Notes: generated by a model not told the origin, from the sequence alone. A DNA stretch of 64,000 nt from Corynebacterium sp. (GCA_030530985.1 JAUMTX010000007.1:21698-85697); one strand, 5' to 3'; positions 25,343 to 35,647 are shown, numbered from the stretch's first letter. Numbers and translations are program-made.

Positions 25343-25431
25343 GGAGGATTCGACTAGCGGCCTATGTCACACGCCTGGAACGCGTGCGGGATTAATTTCC
25401 CTCAGGGGTTCAAATCCCCTATCCTCCGCCA
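25343..25431 (+). tRNA. tRNA-Ser (GGA anticodon)
   Basis: Acceptor arms GGAGGAT and ATCCTCC pair. The anticodon stem-loop is CACGC-CTGGAAC-GCGTG with anticodon GGA. A long variable arm and GGTTCAAATCC T-loop are present, and CCA is encoded at 25429-25431. Confidence 0.95.
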
Positions 25432-25436
25432 ATAGA

Positions 25437-25462
25437 AACCCAGCCTTCGGGCTGGGTTTTTT
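25437..25462 (+). terminator. terminator of tRNA-Ser(GGA)
   Basis: AACCCAGCC-TTCG-GGCTGGGTT hairpin followed by a T run. The next start codon lies only 3 bases after the last T. Confidence 0.9.
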
Positions 25463-25464
25463 GT

Positions 25465-26031
25465 ATGCTTATATGCATGCACAAAACCTCGCCTATTCAT
25501 GTGATCGTCATGGGTGTGTCTGGCTCCGGCAAGTCCACCGTGGCGGGGCAGCTCCATGCCCGGACGGGGTTTCCCTTTGCCGAGGCCGACGACTTTCACA
25601 GCGAGGCCAATATCGCCAAAATGGCGGCCGGCATTCCTCTGACCGATGAGGACCGCTGGCCCTGGCTGCATTCTCTGCGTTCCTGGATGTGGGAACAGGA
25701 GCGCTACCGACGCTCCTCCATCATCACCTGTTCCGCCCTCAAGCGCTCCTACCGCAAGTATCTTGCCGAGCCCAGCCCCTTCGCCCGCGCCTCGGTCCTC
25801 TTTGTCGATCTTCATGGTTCCCCAGAGATTCTCCGCCAGCGCCTCGAGCGCCGCCGCAACCACTTCATGGGCGCCAATATGCTTGAGAGCCAGTTGGCCG
25901 CCCTCGAGCCCCTCCAGCCCGATGAGAACTTCATCACCCTCGACATCGCCGACACCATCCGCTTCAATGTGAATGCGGTCATCAAGCACCTCTACCAAAT
26001 CGGCGCCCTCAGCCCCACCCGCCGCCGCTAG
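25465..26031 (+). CDS. gntK: gluconokinase
   Basis: A 188-residue (184 from the second start) P-loop kinase of the GntK family. The P-loop is VIVMGVSGSGKST, followed by EADDFHSEANIAKMAAGIPLTDEDRWPWL, CSALKRSYR and a C-terminal lid (RLERRRNHFMGANMLESQLAALE). It phosphorylates D-gluconate to 6-phosphogluconate, feeding the pentose phosphate pathway. Start choice is open: ATG 25465 lies 3 bases after the tRNA terminator T run, so the message would be nearly leaderless; ATG 25477 (MHKTSP) is the alternative. Neither has a clear Shine-Dalgarno. Confidence 0.92.
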   Translation: MLICMHKTSPIHVIVMGVSGSGKSTVAGQLHARTGFPFAEADDFHSEANIAKMAAGIPLTDEDRWPWLHSLRSWMWEQERYRRSSIITCSALKRSYRKYLAEPSPFARASVLFVDLHGSPEILRQRLERRRNHFMGANMLESQLAALEPLQPDENFITLDIADTIRFNVNAVIKHLYQIGALSPTRRR

Positions 26032-26039
26032 CTTCTCCA

Positions 26040-26820
26040 TTTTTTGTCATTTCCCAAGGACGACGACAAAAATAGGTCCATTTTTCGCACCCTTTCCTTG
26101 CCCTCAAGCCGCTCTCGACCATGCCGCGAAGCGATCGACAATGACCCCCTTCCCCTAGGTGTATTTCGAACAACCCGATTCCACGACCGCTCTGGTTAAT
26201 TACAAAAATTGGCGATTTTTTACGTTTCCCCAGGACGACCTTGAAAAAAGACCAATTTTTAGCCCCAATCCCCGCATCCACGCCAATCGGCCCAGTTCGA
26301 ATTCGGCTATCGACCAGACCAAGACCAAGCCCCAGTCCAACCCCGCAGCCACAGAGCACAAGCCTAGTCCGCCGCCCCCGCAAAACTATCTCCTCTTCCT
26401 TGCCTTCAACCCACTGTCAACCATGCCGCGAAGCGATCGAGTATAACGCCCTCGCCCTAGGTGTATTTCGAACAACCCAATTCCCGGGCCGCTCGGGTTA
26501 ATTACAAAAATTGGCGATTTTTTTACGTTTCCCCAGAACGACTCCGAAAAAAGCCCTATTTTTTGCCCCCATCCCCGCAGCCACGCCAATCGGCCTCGTT
26601 CGAATTTGGCTGTCGACAATCCCAAGACCAAGACCCAATCCAACCCCGCAGCCACAGCGTTCAAGCCTAGTCCGCCGCCCGGCAGAACTATCTCCTCTTC
26701 CTTGGCTTTATACCACAATCGACTATGCAGCATAGCGACCGGCCACCATCCAGCCGAAAAATTGGCCATTTTCCAAGGAGGAGCTAAAAAGTGAGTCACA
26801 TTTTTGCTCCTGTGCAGCAA
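26040..26820. repeat. array of imperfect ~302-bp direct repeats
   Basis: Two nearly full copies start at 26121 and 26423 (offset 302), both opening ATGCCGCGAAGCGATCGA and carrying CTAGGTGTATTTCGAACAAC, TTACAAAAATTGGCGATTTT, ACGTTTCCCCAG, CCACGCCAATCGGCC, AACCCCGCAGCCACAG and CTATCTCCTCTTCCTT in the same order. A shortened copy precedes them (26040-26120) and another follows (26724-26820, opening ATGCAGCATAGCGACCG), each lacking the middle part. The two full copies look roughly 80-85 percent identical by eye. No protein gene is convincing in either strand. The array fills the gap between gntK and dhaK. Confidence 0.85.
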
Positions 26821-26902
26821 CTGTAATGTGCAGTTTTAAAGAACTAGGTGAGGTGCTACACAGTCCGTGCAATGGTGGCCAAAAAGGAGTATGAATAATG
26901 GT

Positions 26903-27901
26903 ATGAAGAAATTGATTAATGAACCAAGCGCAGTGGCCGCCGAGGCCATGGAGGGTCTTGCCCTTGCGCACCCAGAGTTGGTTGAGTCTGTAGATGGCAT
27001 TATTGTTCGCGCGGCCGGAGTGAAGAAGGACGCCAAGAAGGTCGGCATTATTTCCGGCGGTGGTTCGGGCCATGAGCCACTGCATGGAGGCTTTGTTGGC
27101 CCTGGCATGTTGGATGCCGCTGTGCCTGGCCCAGTATTCACTTCGCCCACACCCGACCCAATCCTGGCTGCTGCCAAGGAAGCTGACCGGGGTGCGGGCG
27201 TTCTTTTTATTGTGAAGAACTATACCGGCGATGTTTTGAATTTCGATACGGCGGCCGAGCTCGCCGAATTGGAGGATATTGAGGTAGCTCAGGTCATCGT
27301 TGATGATGATGTGGCTGTGCAGGATTCCACCTATACGGCAGGTCGCCGCGGTGTGGCCGGCACAATGCTGGTGGAGAAGATTGCTGGGGCCGCCGCCGAG
27401 CGTGGTGATGACCTGGAGGCAGTGGCAGACATTGCTCGCAAGGTTAATGAGAATACGCGCAGTATGGGTTTGGCGCTTTCCGCCTGCACTGTCCCCCATG
27501 TGGGCAAGCCATCCTTTGACCTGCCGGAGAATGAGATTGAGCTTGGTGTGGGCATCCATGGTGAGCCGGGCCGCCGCCGTGTACCAATGGCCACTGCCGA
27601 TGAACTCGCCGATGAGCTGCTTGCCCCTGTAGCGGAGGATTTGAAGCTCAGCGAGGGTGAATCGGTCGTTGTTTTGGTCAATGGCATGGGAGCGACCCCA
27701 TCCTCCGAACTCTATATTGTCTATCGCCGTGTGGCTAAGCAGTTGGCTGCTGCCGGCATCAAGGTCGTCCGCAGCCTGGTCGGCAACTATGTGACCAGCC
27801 TGGATATGGCTGGTTGCTCCGTGACCGTTATGCGCGCCGACGAGGAGCTCCTTGAGCTTTTCGACGCCCCAGCAAACACCCCAGCATTCCAGAAAGGTTA
27901 A
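26903..27901 (+). CDS. dhaK: dihydroxyacetone kinase subunit DhaK
   Basis: The substrate-binding subunit, 332 residues from MKKLINEPS. It shows GGGSGHEPLHGGFVG, FIVKNYTGDVLNFD, VDDDVAVQDS...GRRGVAGT and GIHGEPGRRRV; the His of GIHGEPG is the residue that binds dihydroxyacetone covalently as a hemiaminal. ATG 26903 is preferred: AAGGAG at 26884-26889 is too close to ATG 26891, and family members begin MKKLIN. With DhaL and DhaM (gaps of 2 bases each) it converts dihydroxyacetone to its phosphate using PEP through the PTS. Confidence 0.95.
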   Translation: MKKLINEPSAVAAEAMEGLALAHPELVESVDGIIVRAAGVKKDAKKVGIISGGGSGHEPLHGGFVGPGMLDAAVPGPVFTSPTPDPILAAAKEADRGAGVLFIVKNYTGDVLNFDTAAELAELEDIEVAQVIVDDDVAVQDSTYTAGRRGVAGTMLVEKIAGAAAERGDDLEAVADIARKVNENTRSMGLALSACTVPHVGKPSFDLPENEIELGVGIHGEPGRRRVPMATADELADELLAPVAEDLKLSEGESVVVLVNGMGATPSSELYIVYRRVAKQLAAAGIKVVRSLVGNYVTSLDMAGCSVTVMRADEELLELFDAPANTPAFQKG

Positions 27902-27903
27902 AA

Positions 27904-28536
27904 ATGAGCACTCTTAATACTGAATGGGCCATTCGTTGGATCAAGAACTGCGCGGCAACTGCCCATGAGCATAGGGAGGAGCTCATTGAGCTCGACCGTG
28001 CCATTGGCGATGCCGATCATGGTGAAAATGTGGACCGTGGCTTTGCTGCTGTGGTTGCCGCAATTGAAGAAAATTTTCCTGAAAGCCCAGCAGAAGTTCT
28101 AAAATTGACCGCAAAAACACTGATTTCTACTGTTGGTGGCGCCTCCGGCCCACTGCTGGGCACCGCATTCCTGCGTGCTTCCAAGGCTGTGGGCGGTGAT
28201 GATTCCAGCGCTGCCACTGTTGCTGCTCTCTATGAGGCTGGCCTGGAGGGCATTATTGCTCGTGGTAAGGCAACCGAAGGGGAGAAGACCATGGTTGATG
28301 CCTGGGCTCCTGCAGCTAAGGCTGCCCGTGCTGCAGCGGATGAAGGTAAGTCCGTGGTCGAGGCACTCCAGCTTGCAGCTGCTGCCGGCGCGGAAGGTGC
28401 TGAGGCAACTGTAGACATGGTGGCCACAAAGGGTCGTGCATCCTACTTGGGTGAGCGTTCCGTGGGCACCATGGATCCTGGCGCACGTTCAAGCTCCCTC
28501 TTCTTTGCGCAGGCCGCAAAGGCATGTGAGGAGTAA
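27904..28536 (+). CDS. dhaL: dihydroxyacetone kinase subunit DhaL (ADP-binding)
   Basis: A 210-residue DhaL. The Mg-ADP site appears as ELDRAIGDADHGENVDRGF near residue 30, with the three metal-binding Asp typical of the family, and SVGG-like STVGGASGPLLGTAF near 75. GTMDPGARSSSLFF closes the C-terminus. The ADP stays bound as a cofactor and is rephosphorylated by DhaM. The start lies 2 bases after the dhaK stop. Confidence 0.95.
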   Translation: MSTLNTEWAIRWIKNCAATAHEHREELIELDRAIGDADHGENVDRGFAAVVAAIEENFPESPAEVLKLTAKTLISTVGGASGPLLGTAFLRASKAVGGDDSSAATVAALYEAGLEGIIARGKATEGEKTMVDAWAPAAKAARAAADEGKSVVEALQLAAAAGAEGAEATVDMVATKGRASYLGERSVGTMDPGARSSSLFFAQAAKACEE

Positions 28537-28538
28537 AA

Positions 28539-29174
28539 ATGATCGGCATTGTTTTGGTATCCCACTCAGCCAAGTTGGCTGAAGGCCTGGCTGAGCTTGC
28601 CTCCCAGATGGCCAGGGATGTTCCCATCATTCCTGCTGGCGGCTTGGATGATGGCGGTATTGGTACCTCTTATGACAAGGTCGAGGCTGCTGTGCAGAGC
28701 ATCCTTGATAAGGGCATGGGTGTGGCCATCTATACCGATTTGGGATCTGCGACCCTGACTGTGGAGACCCTGCTCGACTTTATGGATGATGAGCCAATCC
28801 GCTTTATTGAAGGCCCATTCGTGGAGCTGGCAGTGGCTGGTGCCATTGCGGCCCAGGGTGGTGCTGAACTGGATGCGCTTCCAACTGAGGACCTCAGCAG
28901 CGCAACAGTGGTGCCTACTGAAACCCCGGCACAGGAGGCAGGCTATGAGCGCCGCGTGGTCCTTGTGGATCCAGCAGGTCTTCACGCCCGTCCAGCAGCA
29001 GCCGTAGCTGAATGCGCCGCAGATGCCCAGGGCACTGTGCTCATCAATGGTGTTGAGGCGGATTCCGCCATGATGCTCATGGGCATGGGACTCAAGGCAG
29101 GAGAGGAAGTCTGCATACAAGGAGACGCCGATGACCGCGGGGTCATCGACGCCATTGCAGAATTGCTTTCCTAG
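28539..29174 (+). CDS. dhaM: dihydroxyacetone kinase phosphotransfer subunit DhaM (EIIA-HPr)
   Basis: A 211-residue two-domain phosphotransferase. The N-terminal EIIA(Man)-like domain starts MIGIVLVSHS, with the phospho-His at residue 9; the C-terminal HPr-like domain has DPAGLHARPAA with phospho-His 149. A Pro/Glu-rich linker (about 112-136) joins them. It passes phosphate from PTS Enzyme I to the ADP bound by DhaL. There is no Enzyme I domain, unlike the three-domain DhaM of E. coli. The last 4 bases overlap the stop of the convergent gatD gene. Confidence 0.93.
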   Translation: MIGIVLVSHSAKLAEGLAELASQMARDVPIIPAGGLDDGGIGTSYDKVEAAVQSILDKGMGVAIYTDLGSATLTVETLLDFMDDEPIRFIEGPFVELAVAGAIAAQGGAELDALPTEDLSSATVVPTETPAQEAGYERRVVLVDPAGLHARPAAAVAECAADAQGTVLINGVEADSAMMLMGMGLKAGEEVCIQGDADDRGVIDAIAELLS

Positions 29175-29893
29175 TTCTTGCCCAGGCGCTCGGCGCGCAG
29201 GGCATCAACCTCGGGGAGGTTGATGGGCTCGAGCTGGAGGCCGGTGGCCTTCTCCAGGAGGTAGTCGGCCAGCTCGGGATTGCGGGCAAGGGCGGGGCCG
29301 TGCATATAGGTGGCGATGACGGAGCCCTGCACGGCGCCGTCCACACCGACCTGCTCGGGGTGGGCGTGCTCGTCGCAGTTGCCGATGCCTCGTGAGACCT
29401 TCTGCAGAGGGCGAGCGTCGGGGCCGAGGATGGTCGCGCCCATGTGGTTCTCAAAGCCGGTCAGCGGCTGGCTGAGCCCCGGGATGAGCGGGGTGCCGGC
29501 GAGCTCGCCAATGGTGCGCTTGGCCAGCTGGCTGGTGGTGGCGTCCAGAAGGCCCAGGCCGTCGACAACGCGGCCGGCGGCGTGGAAGGAGACTCCGAGA
29601 ACCTGAAGGCCCGCACAGATGGCGAGAATCGGGCGACCCTTGGCGGCCGCGCGCTGAAGACCAGTGCTCTTAATCAAATGCTCGGCACCAAGAATCTGGG
29701 CGGTATCCTCACCGCCACCCATGGTGTAAATATCCAGGTCCTCAGGGATATCGGTGCCTAAGGGGAGGGGAAGAATCTCCGCCTGAATACCGCGCATGCG
29801 GGCACGCTGGCGCAGCACAAGGGCATTGCCATCATCACCATAGGTGCTAAGAACATCAGGCAAAATAAGGCCAATAGTGAGCTGACTAGTCAT
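29171..29893 (-). CDS. gatD: lipid II isoglutaminyl synthase, glutaminase subunit GatD
   Basis: A 240-residue class I glutamine amidotransferase of the CobB/CobQ group. Seen are LTIGLILPDVLSTYGDDGN, DIYTMGGGEDTAQI, the nucleophile Cys in ILAICAGLQVLGVSF near residue 95 and, near the end, the family His in IATYMHGPALARNPELADYL. With MurT it amidates the alpha-carboxyl of D-Glu in lipid II. ATG 29893 overlaps the murT stop by 8 bases (ATGACTAG), the usual coupling; longer in-frame starts lie inside murT and are rejected. Confidence 0.93.
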   Translation of the reverse strand: MTSQLTIGLILPDVLSTYGDDGNALVLRQRARMRGIQAEILPLPLGTDIPEDLDIYTMGGGEDTAQILGAEHLIKSTGLQRAAAKGRPILAICAGLQVLGVSFHAAGRVVDGLGLLDATTSQLAKRTIGELAGTPLIPGLSQPLTGFENHMGATILGPDARPLQKVSRGIGNCDEHAHPEQVGVDGAVQGSVIATYMHGPALARNPELADYLLEKATGLQLEPINLPEVDALRAERLGKN

Positions 29894-31211
29894 TGGTGAG
29901 CTCCTTAAGCTTCTTGCGAATATCGCGGAAGGCAGTGTAATTAGCAAGCAACTCTACACGGCCCGGAGGGCAGGCACGGATGGCCTCGATAGGATTCTTG
30001 TGCAGGGTGTGGGAGACCTCCGCATAGGTGAGGCGCACAGCCAAATCAGTGCCGCGCTCACCGGAAGCCACCACAGGAAGATTCTCAAAATCCTCGAATT
30101 TCACATCCCAAATCCAGGACAAATCCTGACCATCAGCCACCTGGCCATTGACCGCAATAACCAAACCGTCGGCACTACGATCCACCATGGACAGGGCCTC
30201 CTGCCAGCCGGCAGGATTCTTAGCCAGAAGCATGTGCACCTGCCACTGCTCAAAATCAATAGTGGAATAGCGGCCGGCCACATCATCCACAGCCTCGACA
30301 GCACTCATGGCCTCACCAATCGGGATATCAAAAACCTCGACGGCAGTAGCAATAGCCTGGGCGGCATTACCACGGTTCGCAGCACCAGGAAGAGTCAAAT
30401 TCAGCGGATAATTAGTGCCCTCATGGTGAATACCCTGGGCATCCACCTCCCAGGTAGGGGTAGGGCGCTCAAAAACACGGCCATCAGGCAGGGCGACAGC
30501 CGAACGCCAATGCTTGCCCTCACGGATAATAGCCCCGCCCGTACGAGGACAACTATTGGCATCATTGTGCCAGGTGGTACCGACCGACACCCAAATCACA
30601 TTCGGGCAATCATAGGCCACCGAAGAAACCATCATGTCATCACAATTGGCAATAACAATGAGCTCAGGATTGGAATTCACATAGTCGCGCAGGCGCTTCT
30701 CAATAGTATTAATCTCACCCACACGGTCCAACTGATCGCGAGACAAATTCAGCAGCACAAGAACCTGCGCCCCCAGGCGCTCCGCCACATGGGGCACATG
30801 GAGCTCATCGCACTCGAGCACCATGAGCTCAGCATCGCGGGCCTCCATAAGCGCAGAAATAATGCCCGCATCCATATTATCGCCACCAGGATTAGTGGCC
30901 ACCGACAAATGGGTGCGCAAAGCCGACACAATCATGCGGGTTGTGGTGGACTTACCATTCGTACCAGTCACCAGCACCGCAGGGCGCCCCGCATTCAGAT
31001 TAGCCATGAGGCGCGGATCAATAGCACCCGCCACCAGGCCACCAATCATGCCGCCGGCACCACGGCCGGTCATGCGGGAAGCTGTGGTCGCAGCCCCGCC
31101 AGCAAAAAGCGCTAGATGTGTGCGCAGGCCGCGGCGCTTACGGGGCTGGAAACCCCGACGCTCAAGGCGGCGCATTCCTCGGAGTTCGCGGAAGCGTTCA
31201 TGGCGATTCAT
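29886..31211 (-). CDS. murT: lipid II isoglutaminyl synthase, ATP-dependent subunit MurT
   Basis: A 441-residue Mur-ligase-like protein. It has LVTGTNGKSTTTRMI (P-loop near residue 82), NPGGDNMDAGI, LECDELHVPHV, LLNLSRDQLDR and a C-terminal MurT domain ending KELTND. It supplies ATP-dependent activation of D-Glu in lipid II; GatD supplies ammonia. The zinc ribbon described in other MurT proteins is degenerate here: in SCPRTGGAIIREGKHWRS only one of the four expected Cys is present. It begins with a basic, Arg-rich N-terminus. Cotranscribed with gatD. Confidence 0.92.
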   Translation of the reverse strand: MNRHERFRELRGMRRLERRGFQPRKRRGLRTHLALFAGGAATTASRMTGRGAGGMIGGLVAGAIDPRLMANLNAGRPAVLVTGTNGKSTTTRMIVSALRTHLSVATNPGGDNMDAGIISALMEARDAELMVLECDELHVPHVAERLGAQVLVLLNLSRDQLDRVGEINTIEKRLRDYVNSNPELIVIANCDDMMVSSVAYDCPNVIWVSVGTTWHNDANSCPRTGGAIIREGKHWRSAVALPDGRVFERPTPTWEVDAQGIHHEGTNYPLNLTLPGAANRGNAAQAIATAVEVFDIPIGEAMSAVEAVDDVAGRYSTIDFEQWQVHMLLAKNPAGWQEALSMVDRSADGLVIAVNGQVADGQDLSWIWDVKFEDFENLPVVASGERGTDLAVRLTYAEVSHTLHKNPIEAIRACPPGRVELLANYTAFRDIRKKLKELTND

Positions 31212-31240
31212 TCCACCAATTTTACCCGCACAGCCCCCGC

Positions 31241-32215
31241 CTATGCCTCAAGCTGGGCGGCTAAACGCATAAACTCCTCATCAGAAACCAAAGGAATCCC
31301 CTTACGGGCAGCATGCATGGCACGCCCACGAAGCTCCTCACGCTGATTACACACCACCAAAGTCGTGCGGCGCGTCAACTTCTCCTGATAGGTCAAACCC
31401 GCAGCCAAAGCCGCCTGAATCACCTCATCCGGGTCCATAGAAATCTCCGGGGCCACAACCACCTCCATGCCGGGCAGCAGGGCACCCTCAAAAGGCGGCG
31501 GCATATCCACAGGCTTCTTGGGATTAATGGTATCCCTGTGCGTCGTATCAATAGCATTAATCCGCGTCACCGTGCGCTGCATACCAAATTTATCGGCGCG
31601 CAACTGCTGTGGCTCCCAGGAAGCCAGCGTCCCCGAACGCAAAATTTGGAACATATCCCAGGTCAATTGCGCATCTTTACGGGTAAAGGTGGCCTCAGGC
31701 ACCCGCGCCCGCTGCACAGAGGCCTCCGGGGAGGTAGGCAAACCCAAAGTCTGGGCCAGGCCACGCAGACGCGTATCCGGCACAATAATGCCTTGTCGAC
31801 GCGCCGACGCCAGCGTATCCACAATCAAGGCAGGTCGTGGAATCACGTGCACATGGCGCCCACCCCGACGCCCATGGCGGCGCCGACCACGCACAATACG
31901 CATGGCGCGCCGGGCCTCGGAGATAATGAAACCCCAGGTATGCGGGGCATCGTGGAGTACGAGCTGGCGGGCGTCGAGAAGCTCACAGATTTCGCGTGCA
32001 ACATCCTCATAGCGCACACCCTCCGCCAAATCCGCAGGAGAAAGGCCATGAAGATGGGTAGGCCCCGCATCCTCCCCAGGGTTAAAGACATAATGCTTTT
32101 GGCCCTCAATCTCACCAGAGGCGCTAAAAGTCAGCACATCGAGCGAGACCATGCGGGAGGTTGCGGGGTGCAAACCGCTGGTCTGAATAGCAACAGCAGC
32201 AAAGCTATCGGACAT
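31241..32215 (-). CDS. DnaQ-like exonuclease-fold protein with C-terminal BRCT-like domain, active site degenerate
   Basis: A 324-residue protein related to the DEDDh exonucleases annotated as DNA polymerase III epsilon (Rv3711c position next to murT/gatD). The first motif, normally DxExTG, reads VAIQTSGLHP with Ala9 and Gln11 in place of the metal-binding Asp and Glu. Later segments keep the fold: VFNPGEDAGPTHLHGLSPADL and an RLRGLAQTLGLP region. The C-terminal 80 residues (LLPGMEVVVAPEIS...TLVVCNQREE...) look like a BRCT domain. Exonuclease activity is doubtful; a structural or binding role is inferred. The start overlaps the end of the upstream POT transporter by 11 bases. Confidence 0.75.
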   Translation of the reverse strand: MSDSFAAVAIQTSGLHPATSRMVSLDVLTFSASGEIEGQKHYVFNPGEDAGPTHLHGLSPADLAEGVRYEDVAREICELLDARQLVLHDAPHTWGFIISEARRAMRIVRGRRRHGRRGGRHVHVIPRPALIVDTLASARRQGIIVPDTRLRGLAQTLGLPTSPEASVQRARVPEATFTRKDAQLTWDMFQILRSGTLASWEPQQLRADKFGMQRTVTRINAIDTTHRDTINPKKPVDMPPPFEGALLPGMEVVVAPEISMDPDEVIQAALAAGLTYQEKLTRRTTLVVCNQREELRGRAMHAARKGIPLVSDEEFMRLAAQLEA

Positions 32216-33674
32216 TACCTAGGGCTTTCGTAATTGGCTTCTTAATGATAAGCATTACGATACCCAAAATAATGCTGGCAAGGCCAACCCAGAGGAAATA
32301 CATGCGCTCATTGGAAGGGTCACCAGGGTTATAGAGACCCGCCAAAGTACCAGACATGGCGGTACCCACAGCAATGGACAGGTAGTGCAAGCCCACCATG
32401 CGGGCAGGGAAGGCGGCCGGCGCAACCTTAGTGGAGAAAGAAATACCCACAGGGGAGAGGAAGAGCTCAGCCAAGGTGAAACCAAGAAGAACCAGAATCA
32501 GAATCACATACGGGGTGGCAGTGGAGCCGGTGTATGGGATAAAGACGAAAGGCGAGAGGCCGCAGAGAATCAAAGCAATGGCGAACTTGACCGGGGTGGA
32601 TGGCTGACGCTCACCCATATGGGTCCACATGCCGCCAATAATGCCGGAGAAAATCACCACAAAAATCGGGTTAATGGACTGGGTCCAGGCAGGGCTCATA
32701 GTGATGCCCAGGAAGTTGAGATTCACGCGCGTATCGGCATAGAGCGCCACGGCGGTGAACTGCTGCTGGAAGAGGGAGAAGAAGACCGCGGTGGCCAGCC
32801 ACATGGGAATATAGCCCAGGAGGCGGGAGCGCTCAGGGCCGGAGGTCTGGTGGGAGCGGTACATGGAGAACCACAGAATCACAGCGGCCACAAAAGAAAC
32901 CACACTAACCGCGGTGGCCATGGAATCCACAGGGAGCAGGCCGAAAGCAAAAACAGCGGCGAAAATCGCAATGGCAACCAGGGCGCCGAGCAGCGGTGGC
33001 CACACATTAGCACGCACAGCAGGGGCATCCTGGATGGCGCCCAGGGTCTTCTTACGCAGGGCAGCGTACTGGATGACACCAATGCCCATGAAAACAGCGG
33101 CGGTGATGAAGGCCGGGCCGAAACCATAGCGACCCCACACCCAGCCGGTGAGCAGCGGGCCAAAGAGGGCGCCAATATTAATGGCCATGTAGTAGATGGA
33201 GAAACCACCATCGCGGCGGGAGTCGGTGGTGTCATAGAGGGCGCCCACCACGGTGGTGGCGGCAACCTTCACACCGCCCGAACCCACGGCGATAAAGAAG
33301 AGGGCCAGGGAGAGGCCCACATAATTATGGATGGTAGAGAGGAAAATATGCCCGAGCATAATCAGGATGGCGGACCAGAGCAGGGTGCGCTCCGAACCGA
33401 GAACCCTGTCGGCCACCCAGCCGGCGGCAATGCAGGCCAGGTAGACGAAGCCACCATAGGCGCCGATAATGGCGGTGGCAATGGACTTATCCATGCCCAG
33501 GCCGCCTTCACCAATGGTGTAGTAGAGGTAGTAGATGAGAACGGCTTGCATGCCGTAGAAGGAGAATCGCTCCCAAATTTCTACGCCGAAAAGGTTGGCC
33601 AGGCCGATGGGGTGTCCAAAAAAGCGGGTGTCTGGGGCGACACCCGCCTGGCTCGAGCTAATTTTGTTTTCCAT
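32205..33674 (-). CDS. POT/PTR family proton-dependent oligopeptide transporter
   Basis: A 489-residue major-facilitator protein with about 14 membrane spans. The family motif EIWERFSFYGMQAVLIYYLYY (ExxERF) is in the first span, GAYGGFVYLACIAAGWVADRVLG follows, and SIYYMAINIGALFGPLLTGWVWG matches the PTR2 signature. It imports di- and tripeptides with protons. The ATG start lies just downstream of leuA, 18 bases past the leuA stop on the same strand, so readthrough from leuA is possible. It overlaps the DnaQ-like gene by 11 bases. Confidence 0.93.
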   Translation of the reverse strand: MENKISSSQAGVAPDTRFFGHPIGLANLFGVEIWERFSFYGMQAVLIYYLYYTIGEGGLGMDKSIATAIIGAYGGFVYLACIAAGWVADRVLGSERTLLWSAILIMLGHIFLSTIHNYVGLSLALFFIAVGSGGVKVAATTVVGALYDTTDSRRDGGFSIYYMAINIGALFGPLLTGWVWGRYGFGPAFITAAVFMGIGVIQYAALRKKTLGAIQDAPAVRANVWPPLLGALVAIAIFAAVFAFGLLPVDSMATAVSVVSFVAAVILWFSMYRSHQTSGPERSRLLGYIPMWLATAVFFSLFQQQFTAVALYADTRVNLNFLGITMSPAWTQSINPIFVVIFSGIIGGMWTHMGERQPSTPVKFAIALILCGLSPFVFIPYTGSTATPYVILILVLLGFTLAELFLSPVGISFSTKVAPAAFPARMVGLHYLSIAVGTAMSGTLAGLYNPGDPSNERMYFLWVGLASIILGIVMLIIKKPITKALGNVR

Positions 33675-33692
33675 GCATAAGAGTGTAGCGCA

Positions 33693-35513
<1,821 letters not shown>

Positions 35514-35521
35514 CTAGCTAT

Positions 35522-35567
35522 AAAACTGCGGGTCGGCACGCCAAAATCCCGCGACGGGGGCCGACCC
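35522..35567 (-). terminator. leuA attenuator hairpin
   Basis: GGGTCGGC (35530-35537) and GCCGACCC (35560-35567) form a strong stem with a GC-rich interior that can pair in alternative ways. On the minus strand it is followed by GCAGTTTT. It lies between the leader peptide stop and the leuA start, the right order for ribosome-mediated attenuation. Confidence 0.8.
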
Positions 35568-35581
35568 GGAAATGCATAGGT

Positions 35582-35626
35582 CTAGATCCCGCCGCGGCAC
35601 CTAAGGAGAAGGCGCGCGAAAGTCAT
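35582..35626 (-). CDS. leuL: leucine-rich leader peptide of leuA
   Basis: A 14-codon frame starting ATG at 35626 and ending TAG at 35584-35582; it encodes MTFARLLLRCRGGI. Codons 6-8 are CTT CTC CTT, three leucines in a row. It is followed 15 bases later by the attenuator. Ribosome stalling at the Leu codons when Leu-tRNA is scarce should favour an antiterminator, probably involving the GGCGGGATC segment at the end of the frame and CCCGTCGCGGG inside the hairpin. No Shine-Dalgarno is seen, and TATTAT lies about 10 bases upstream, so the transcript may be leaderless. Confidence 0.8.
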   Translation of the reverse strand: MTFARLLLRCRGGI

Positions 35627-35647
35627 GGCATTAATAATAACACAAAA

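Noticed and set aside
26009-26820. Two related minus-strand open frames (124 and 144 codons) in the repeat array
   Set aside because: Their similarity is explained by the 302-bp repeat itself; the shared repeat and shifted reading between copies, plus lack of start signals, argue against protein genes.
32385-33680. Long open frame antisense to the POT transporter, and similar ones antisense to wzm/wzt (9000-10610) and to CotH (14517-16058)
   Set aside because: They are mirror frames of genuine genes with recognisable families; their sequences are His/Gly/Arg-rich and resemble no protein.
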